Positions 57,318 through 64,000 of a stretch of 64,000 nt of DNA are shown piece by piece. The translations under genes were made by a program, and so were the position numbers. Origin of the DNA: Eucalyptus grandis (lineage: Eukaryota; Streptophyta; Magnoliopsida; Myrtales; Myrtaceae). Every line of letters begins with the position of its first letter. Position 1 is the first letter of the stretch. The notes below the pieces were generated by a model. The model was not told the origin of the DNA, did not search any database, and was given only the letters and a program-made list of their open reading frames with translations. The stretch is taken from positions 11,160,001 to 11,224,000 of the forward strand of contig NC_052613.1 in the NCBI RefSeq assembly GCF_016545825.1, read 5' to 3'.

Positions 57318-60300
57318 TGTCGCGACCAAATTTTCAAGTGAACCACCTAGGGTTTAGCTAATGGATTACTAAATCTAAACTTAGTTCGGGCTCCTCCAAG
57401 CCCAATTTGCGATTTAGGTTCAAGTTCTTAACATGCAATTGATTTTTTAATTGAGAGTCGACACTAATCTATTTGTGGTGGGTCGATTAGAAACCCAAGT
57501 AAAGTAATTTGAGATTTACTTTACTCATATGAACTAGAGATTGTGAGTTCAAGAACTTGATTACACTATATTTCTCTAACGCCCTTTCGGTACCTTTCTT
57601 TTTTATTTAAAAAAAAAATGGTAGGCGGCTTGAATTGATTTAAATTTATCTCCCTAGCATGTGAGGCGATTATGCGGGTACACAAATCACTAATTTAACA
57701 TCCAAGAAAAACAATGAATAAATTGCAAAACTAACCTCAGGGCAACAAAAGCATTTGTGTTTTAGATCAGAATTTACATCAACAACCCTAAATATGATTT
57801 CTAATTAACACGTAATTTCTTTTTGTTTTCACTTAATTAATGAGAATTATGTTTTATGTAATGCAATACAACTAAATGACATAATTATAATAACATGCAA
57901 TTTCTAATTAAATGGACCTAGCAATAATCACTAAATGACATGTATTTCATGAATATAATTCTATATGAAATGCACATGAAATTATTTTTCCTAAAAAATA
58001 AGCATGCAATATATCATAGAAAATGAAACTAATTTATTCTAAGGCATTTATTTGTATTTTTCATGAAATTCGAAATTAGGAAATATATGAAAATTATCTA
58101 GCTAGATGAAGATTCTATTTAATTTGTATTAGGAATTAGGTTAAGCCAAATCCTAATTTAAACTAAGATATTATCTTAATTAGCAATTTCTAATATAAGA
58201 TGCAATCAATAAAAAAAAAAAAAAAAAAAGCAATCTAAACTTAAAATGAAACATTCAATTTTATCATAATATGGAATGACGTACAAAGAATGCCCTAATT
58301 CTATATGACATGCATGATGACTTTTTATTATTTTTTAATAAAATTCGAAATTTAAAATTGTCAAATAATTAAACGTGCCATTTAAATTGTAAAAAAAAAA
58401 ATAATAACATCCTAAATGAATACATTTTTTAAAATTTTTTATTTTAAAAATTCAAAATAAAATTGTTATTCTAAATATGTAAGATAATAAGAAATATTCT
58501 AAAACCAACCTAGTCCTAACTCAAATGTTTTTGAACTTTTTCTTTTATAAAAATAAAATTGATTCAACCAATACAACTGCTAATCAGATTGATATTTATA
58601 AATTGACGAATCATATCTCGCGCATAAGATCGGGTTGATCAATTTTTAAATAAATCACGAATTGAATCTCGAGCGTGAGATTGGATTGACGATTTTCCAA
58701 GTGATTGTGATTCGAATTGCGAGCGCGAAAATCGAACTGTCAATTCTTAATTTAAGAGGCTAATTCATGTTATGAATCTCAATCAAACATCGAGAAACAA
58801 TTATACTAAAAAGTAAAATAAAATGAAATAATAAAAAAACAAAATAAAGTAAATAGAACAAAAATTATCTAATTTGCTTTTCTTTTTTTTTTTCAAATAG
58901 GGCTTGGCAGCCCAATCAACTAAGGAGGCAACGCCAGTCGGAGCTCCGGCGGAGGGAAGACGCCGGCGAGGAGCTCCGGCGAGGGGGACCAGCAGGCGGG
59001 CGGAGGCGCGAGTTGCTGGTGGTGGTGGAGCGAGGCCTGCTGTAGGGCGTTGGGTGGAGGCGCGCAGCGTCGGGTGGAGGCGCGCAGCGGCGGTGTGGAC
59101 TCCGGTGGCGTCGGGTCACGGCAGGGACAGCAGCGCGGCAGTGGCTGAGCGTCAGGCGGAGGCAAGCAGACCAGCAGTGTGGGCTCCGGTGGCGTCAGGT
59201 CGCGGCTGAAAGCGAAACCGCAGGGGCGTCGGGTCGCGGCTATTGCAGATCGGGCAGTGGCAGCACAGGCGAGGCTCACGGGCTCTGCAGGTGGAGGTGC
59301 GGGCTTGCGGGTTGCTGCGGCGTCAGGGGGACGGTCGGTGTCGACACCGGGGCTCGAGATCTGCAGTGAAAGCGCGGCAACAACGACTTCTGACGTCACG
59401 GAGGGCTCAGGCGCGGCTGCTGGCGTCGCGAGAGGAAGGCGAGCATGGCGGTCATCAGCACTGTGAGGACAGGGACAGCGGCGGAGCTGGGCTGTCGGCT
59501 ACAGGGAGATCGACTGAGGCGCGGCGATGCGGTAGCAGAGACGCTTCGCGGGCTTCACGGACGGCGACCAACGGGGCGGAACTCCGGACGACTGGCGGAA
59601 CGGGGGAAAACTGGCGGAGGCGGTGACCTGGCTGCTGGTGCGCCGGTGAGAAGATCGGACAGTAAGGAAGGCGGGGCTGAGGAAGATGAACAGGAGCACT
59701 TTTTTCCTTCTTTTTTTTTCCTGCTTTTTCCTGCTGATCGACGTCCCTCACGTCAATCTCTCTGCTGTGCTGTTCTGCTGTTCTGCTTTCTTTTCCTTTT
59801 GACTTTTCTTCAAGAGCTTTTCTTTTCTTCTTCTTTTAGTTGTTTTTCGAACCTCCCAATCGAAACGAAGAAAGACCCCGTTTTGTGCGGCGCTGTGTAT
59901 CAATATATGTGGCCCACTAAAACCCTATGCCTTTTAATCTATTTATAGGTCACGGATTAGGATTTTAATTTTTCTAAATCAATATTCATGAAGATTTCTT
60001 TTTCAAACGCAATATTTGCTTTTTTGAATGCAATATTTGTTTTTAAATTGAAATTTCACAAAGATAAATCTGTAAAATCTCTCCGATGATACGAGTTTGA
60101 GCCGATCTACTCTCTTCGTGGGCTTAGCCCAACTCATCAAATTAAATTTCTGAACTATCAATTCGAACCCATTTGTCACCGACCCACCGTAAATGCAAAT
60201 TAAAAATAAATGCACCTAAAACTATATGCTATGCGATTAAATATTTTTTCAGAGATAAAATTAATCCACAATTTCTAATACGATAAATGACTAAACAGGT

Positions 60301-60322
60301 CGCCAAAATTTAGATGTCAACA
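57318..60322 (+). mobile_element. Gypsy solo LTR nested in the copia RT gene
   Basis: This 3005-bp LTR starts TGTCGCGACCAAATTTTC and ends AAATTTAGATGTCAACA. It is flanked by ACAGC (57313-57317) and ACAAC (60323-60327). Removing the LTR and one flank restores 'gtc aag aca gcc ttt tta aat gaa', which reads VKTAFLNE, the canonical copia RT motif. The site and duplication are therefore certain apart from the single changed base. It has a GC-rich leader zone (58900-59690), a T-rich stretch (59700-59840) and 'gccctttcggtacc' (57582). The ends match the LTR at 38836. Open frames in the GC-rich zone (for example 58920-59399, minus) are compositional. Confidence 0.96.
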
Positions 60323-60327
60323 ACAAC

Positions 60328-61500
60328 CTTTTTAAATGAAGATCTAGATGAAGAAGTGTATATGCAACAATCTGAAAGGTTTAAAGAAACTGGAAATGAA
60401 CATATGGCGTGCAAACTTCAGAGGTTTATTTATGATCTCAAACAAGCATCACGTTAGTGGTACTTGAAATTTCACAAGATTGTGAGATCGCTTGGTTTTA
60501 AAGAAAACAAGTTTGATCAATGCATCTACATGAAAGAAAACGGGAGTAAATATATTTTCTTAATACTTTATGTAGATGGTATTTTTTGCTTGCTAGTAGA
60601 GATGTTAATCTATTGAATGACACAAAACATTTTCTATCTAGAAAGTTTGATATAAAAGACCTTGGGGAAGTCTCTTTTATTCAAGGTATTGAGATTCATT
60701 GTGACAGATTTAAGAAAGTTTTGGGGTCATCTCAAAAAAATTATATAGATCGTGTTTTAAAAAGATTCAATATGCAAACCTGCAAGTTAGGTGAAGCTCT
60801 TGTTGTGAAAAGAGATAAATTGAGTATAGAACAATGCCCCAAGAATGATGTTGAAAAAGAAGTAATGAAGAATATTCCATATGCTAGTACAATTGACAGT
60901 CTTATATATGCATAAGTATGTATTAAACCTTATATTGCTTTTGCTATGAATACTCTTGGAATATATATGTCGAATATAGGTCATGAACATTGGATTGTAG
61001 CTAAAGAGGTGATGAGATATCTACAATAAACAAAAAACTTCATACTTATGTATAGCAGAGTAGAGGACCTAAATATGATTAAATATTCAAATACTGATTT
61101 TGCTAATTGTTCGGGTGATAGAAAATCAACTTCTGGATATATTTTTATGATGGCTGAAGGTGCTATTTCTTAGAAGAGTATAAAACAAACCTTGATTATG
61201 AAATCTACAATGTATGCTGAGTTTATAGCGTGTTTCATCGCGTCAATTCAAGCTGTTTAGCTCGGAAATTTGATCTCAGAATTGTGAGTTGTGGACTCTA
61301 TTGCTAGACCTATGGTGATCTACTATACAACACTATAGCTATATTTTATTCCAAGAATGACAAGATTAGCAATGCGTCCAAACACATGGAGATCAAATAT
61401 TATATTGTTAAGGACTTGGTCAAAAAGTGAGACACTGTGATCAAGAATATCAAAACTGAGTCCATGTTAGCCAGTCCTCTAACAAAGGCTTACGACTCAT
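60328..61500 (+). pseudogene. Copia reverse transcriptase (C-terminal part) and RNase H remnant
   Basis: After the nested LTR: AFLNEDLDEEVYMQQSERFK, RFIYDLKQASR, FDQCIYMKENGSKYIFLILY, then YVDG (family YVDD) with a frameshift. Next come FDIKDLGEVSFIQGIEIHCD, NYIDRVLKRFNMQTCK and RNase H blocks DFANCSGDRKSTSGYIFMM and STMYAEFIACFIAS. It ends near TESMLASPLTKA (about 61460-61495). Several TAG/TAA stops and the lost second Asp make it non-functional. Confidence 0.92.
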
Positions 61501-62396
61501 TTTGTTTAAAAAAAACAAGTAAAAAATATGAGTGTTTTAGATTATTTTGATTTCTTTTGTTAGTGGGAGCTATATAATATGTATTTTTGGATATTATAGT
61601 TATATGCAAACTGATAATGATTGCATGATATCTATTAAAGCATTTATTTTCAATGATTGTTATTGTTGATTCTATTGTTATCCTTTCTCCTGTTGGCTGA
61701 GAAATGGAAGTATAAAATAGTATCTTTAAACGAATTTTAGTTTAAAGACGACTGGATGTCACTAATTATGAGATCTCATGTTGGATTGTGACATAGTCAT
61801 GCAATTCATGTTGTTTAGAAATTACACTAATGCATTTTCATGTCGTTGAGAAATTACATTAAGGACAGATAAGAAATAGTGTATATTTTGATTACATGTT
61901 GGCATTATTTCTTATTACACTACTAAGCCCATGATCCATGAAAATATAATACTTATTATATGTGATTATGGAAGGTCATGTATTGCGGTATTTTCTTAAC
62001 ACATTGATCTCCATAGTCCTATTCTAAAGTTATATATGATTTGATTGGTTTTGAGATGCCGTTATTGGAATATAATTATTGTGGATCTTTCTTCAAAATA
62101 ATTATGATAATAATTATGATGGAGAAAATACCAATTCTTATTGCTATTGATTCGATGATCCCTATAGGACGTGGTCAGCGAGAATTAATTATTGGGGACA
62201 AATATTTGGTAATCTTTCTGTTCTGATATCCGAATTGGATCCGGAATTTGCTATTTGTCAAAAGAAATATTTTTTAAAGTTGTGGCCACATAAAAAAAAT
62301 TAATTATTAACCTAATAGTGTCATTTTCAATAAAAAGTATTTTTCAAAATAAAAATAAGTTAATTAATGTAGCCGAAATGAGAGAATGTTGGAAAT
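61501..62396 (+). mobile_element. Copia 3' untranslated region and polypurine tract
   Basis: About 890 bp without coding sequence, AT-rich. It ends in gaaatgagagaa (62385-62396), the purine tract before the 3' LTR. The upstream phrase 'tttgttagtgggagct' (61557-61571) also resembles a purine tract and may be an older or second one. Confidence 0.75.
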
Positions 62397-62892
62397 TTCA
62401 TATAATATGAGCTTACATTAATTAATTGATTTTCTATTTTAAATAATCGGGTTGATGGATATTCCAATATTTGGTAAACCATTGAATGATCTTATTGAAT
62501 TGAGTATTGGCATATATTAATAATGGGTCTAATTGAGCAGCAAAGTGTAGGCAATTGTGTTTAACTGAAGCCCGTTATGAGAGAGACCCAATTGACACAC
62601 TATTGATTAGGGTTTGCTAGATCTCATCTATAGCCTATAAAATGGTAGGTTATGCCTATTAGTTGCTTAATCCCATTAGAAACTGTTATACTAAAATAGG
62701 TCATAGAGAGAAAGATTTGGCATTTCAATAGATCTCTGAATAAATAGAATGCTTTATTTTTCTTCAAGTGAAGTAATAGCTTAAACAAGTACATTTTAAT
62801 TCCACTCTGCATATCGTCTTTTGTGTTTTACAGTCATATATGGATATGATTGTTCTCGATTAATTAGTTGTTTATGTGAATAATTTTCTATG
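62397..62892 (+). mobile_element. Copia 3' LTR
   Basis: The LTR is 496 bp, starts TGTTGGAAATTTCA and aligns with the 5' LTR throughout. It ends ...ATTTTCTATG, where the 5' copy has ...ATTTTCTACA. The target duplication CTTTG follows at once, so the terminal CA has become TG. Confidence 0.92.
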
Positions 62893-62897
62893 CTTTG

Positions 62898-64000
62898 TCG
62901 AACACCTCTTAGTTACTTGTTGATGACTCTTCTTCATAGATGTCAATACTCATGTCATACAAGTTGTTGATTTTTTCATAGCTTGAAGCACTTTTGTCAA
63001 GCGGTCTTCCACAATCGAATGTACTTTATTGCTCAACAATAGCTATATTGAAAGGTTGTCAAGAACCACAAATTGTGATCATCAATCAACTAATTTTGTA
63101 ATCATTGATAATCACATCATGTAATTATTGATAACCATGACAATCATATCAACCAAACTCAATTAATCAACTAAACCTCACTGCTTGTTGATTCAAAAGA
63201 ATAGTATTCTTTTGTGTAAATGTATGGCTTAGCCGTAGAGTGAGAGTTTAGAGCCTCCAAAGCCCTTGACAACTGCATAAATAATATTATCTCCTGGAGC
63301 CAGTGCTTTTCCTTCTCTCTTTCGCCTAAAGAAACCCCACTCTGTGACGTCCACCAAGTGTTTGTGATTTTGCCTAACTGATTCCAGCTTTAAACCTCCC
63401 TCTTCTTCCCAAAAAAATGCAAACCCGTTATTTAATTCACAGATTTAAGGGTTTTGACTACTATTTTTGTGAAATTACTTCTCTACATGTTTATAACTTT
63501 TGTGTTAGGTCACATTTTGTTCTCAATTAAAGTGACCGACAAAATCTTATATTTATTTCCGTCCACTTAAATGGATAAGATTTTTCTATCATCACACAAT
63601 TTCGTGTAAAATTTTTTGGGAGGGTTGCTGCTATCTTATGGTGTAAGGTGAAAATAAAACAAGCGTAAGGTGATCGTGTCGGGAAAATCATCCGATTAGT
63701 GTTAAACCTATTATACATAGAATATATAGTCATAAACTCTTAATTTTTCAAATAAGTTCTAAATCTTTGCACAAAATTTCAATATAATCATGATGGCTAA
63801 TTTTCACTAGAAGTAGCTAGCGGCATGCTATGCAAACTAATCGCTAATGACTGGACTGTCAAATTAGTGATTTCTGACGAAAATTAACTAGAACAAGTGC
63901 AATAAAATTTTGCGCAAGTTTAGGACTACTAATAAAAGTGAAAAGTTTATGACCGGGTTGGTGTCGATGCAGTAAGTTTAGGACTAATTATGTAATTTTT
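62898..64000. other. Intergenic DNA with an AT-rich dispersed repeat
   Basis: No gene recognised. 63740-64000 carries the repeat also seen at 47040-47215: 'ttgcgcaagtttaggac' and 'aagtttaggactaatta'. It is cut by the window edge. Confidence 0.5.

Larger units (their letters stand above)
52490..62897 (+). mobile_element. Full-length Ty1/copia retrotransposon, split by a nested solo LTR
   Basis: Both LTRs, primer site, decayed gag-pol in copia order (gag, protease, integrase, RT, RNase H), polypurine tract and a perfect 5-bp duplication CTTTG (52490-52494 and 62893-62897) are present. Without the 3.0-kb nested LTR it is about 7.4 kb. Many stops and frameshifts, and LTRs that differ at roughly 15% of positions by eye, point to an old, immobile copy. 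Confidence 0.95.

Noticed and set aside
58904..59948. Overlapping Ala/Arg/Pro-rich ORFs on both strands
   Set aside because: They are inside the solo gypsy LTR; GC-rich DNA lacks stop codons, and no protein family is matched.
1..64000. CRISPR arrays, bacterial operons, organelle insertions, rRNA
   Set aside because: No regular spacer arrays, no bacterial-type gene packing, and no recognisable plastid, mitochondrial or rRNA stretch was seen.

Overview
The window is plant nuclear DNA, most probably from a woody dicot. It is AT-rich and gene-poor, has GT-AG introns, and is packed with Ty1/copia and Ty3/gypsy LTR sequence, terminal-inverted-repeat elements and tRNA-type SINEs. The species cannot be fixed from the sequence alone. 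Several repeat styles recall Myrtales genomes, but that is only an impression.

Only one gene looks intact. It lies on the minus strand at 9480-13321 and has an upstream 5'UTR exon near 14701-14980. Five coding exons join exactly in frame into a 719-residue serine-rich protein with a C-terminal RING-H2 finger, of the MBR/HIP1/RHG1A-like E3 ubiquitin ligase group. A second protein-coding locus, a DUF247 gene at 36060-37440, is a pseudogene. It has several stop codons, a 26-bp tandem duplication that shifts the frame, and an inverted partial copy of its own 3' end.

Layout: 1-2769, minus-oriented long gypsy-type LTR sequence. 2770-5476, 3' half of a decayed copia element with its 3' LTR, interrupted by a 914-bp Mutator-type element. 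5775-7010, a TRIM-like pair of direct repeats with an hAT-type MITE inside one of them. 9480-15050, the RING gene with its GA/CT-rich 5' region. 15050-27850, intergenic DNA with several TIR elements. 27851-35711, long gypsy LTRs in both orientations, one carrying a SINE. 36060-38520, the DUF247 pseudogene and a MITE-centred inverted repeat. 38836-42642, a solo gypsy LTR. 42643-52489, mixed LTR remnants, a second SINE and simple repeats. 52490-62897, a full-length copia element with matching 5-bp target duplications, split by a 3.0-kb gypsy solo LTR. 62898-64000, intergenic DNA.

Apart from the RING gene, the genes here do not form a pathway. What the window mainly offers is insertion history: several nested insertions can be resolved to the base from their target-site duplications. 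I found no convincing new biochemical system. The most unusual structure is the DUF247 inverted repeat, which could fold into a long hairpin RNA if it were transcribed.
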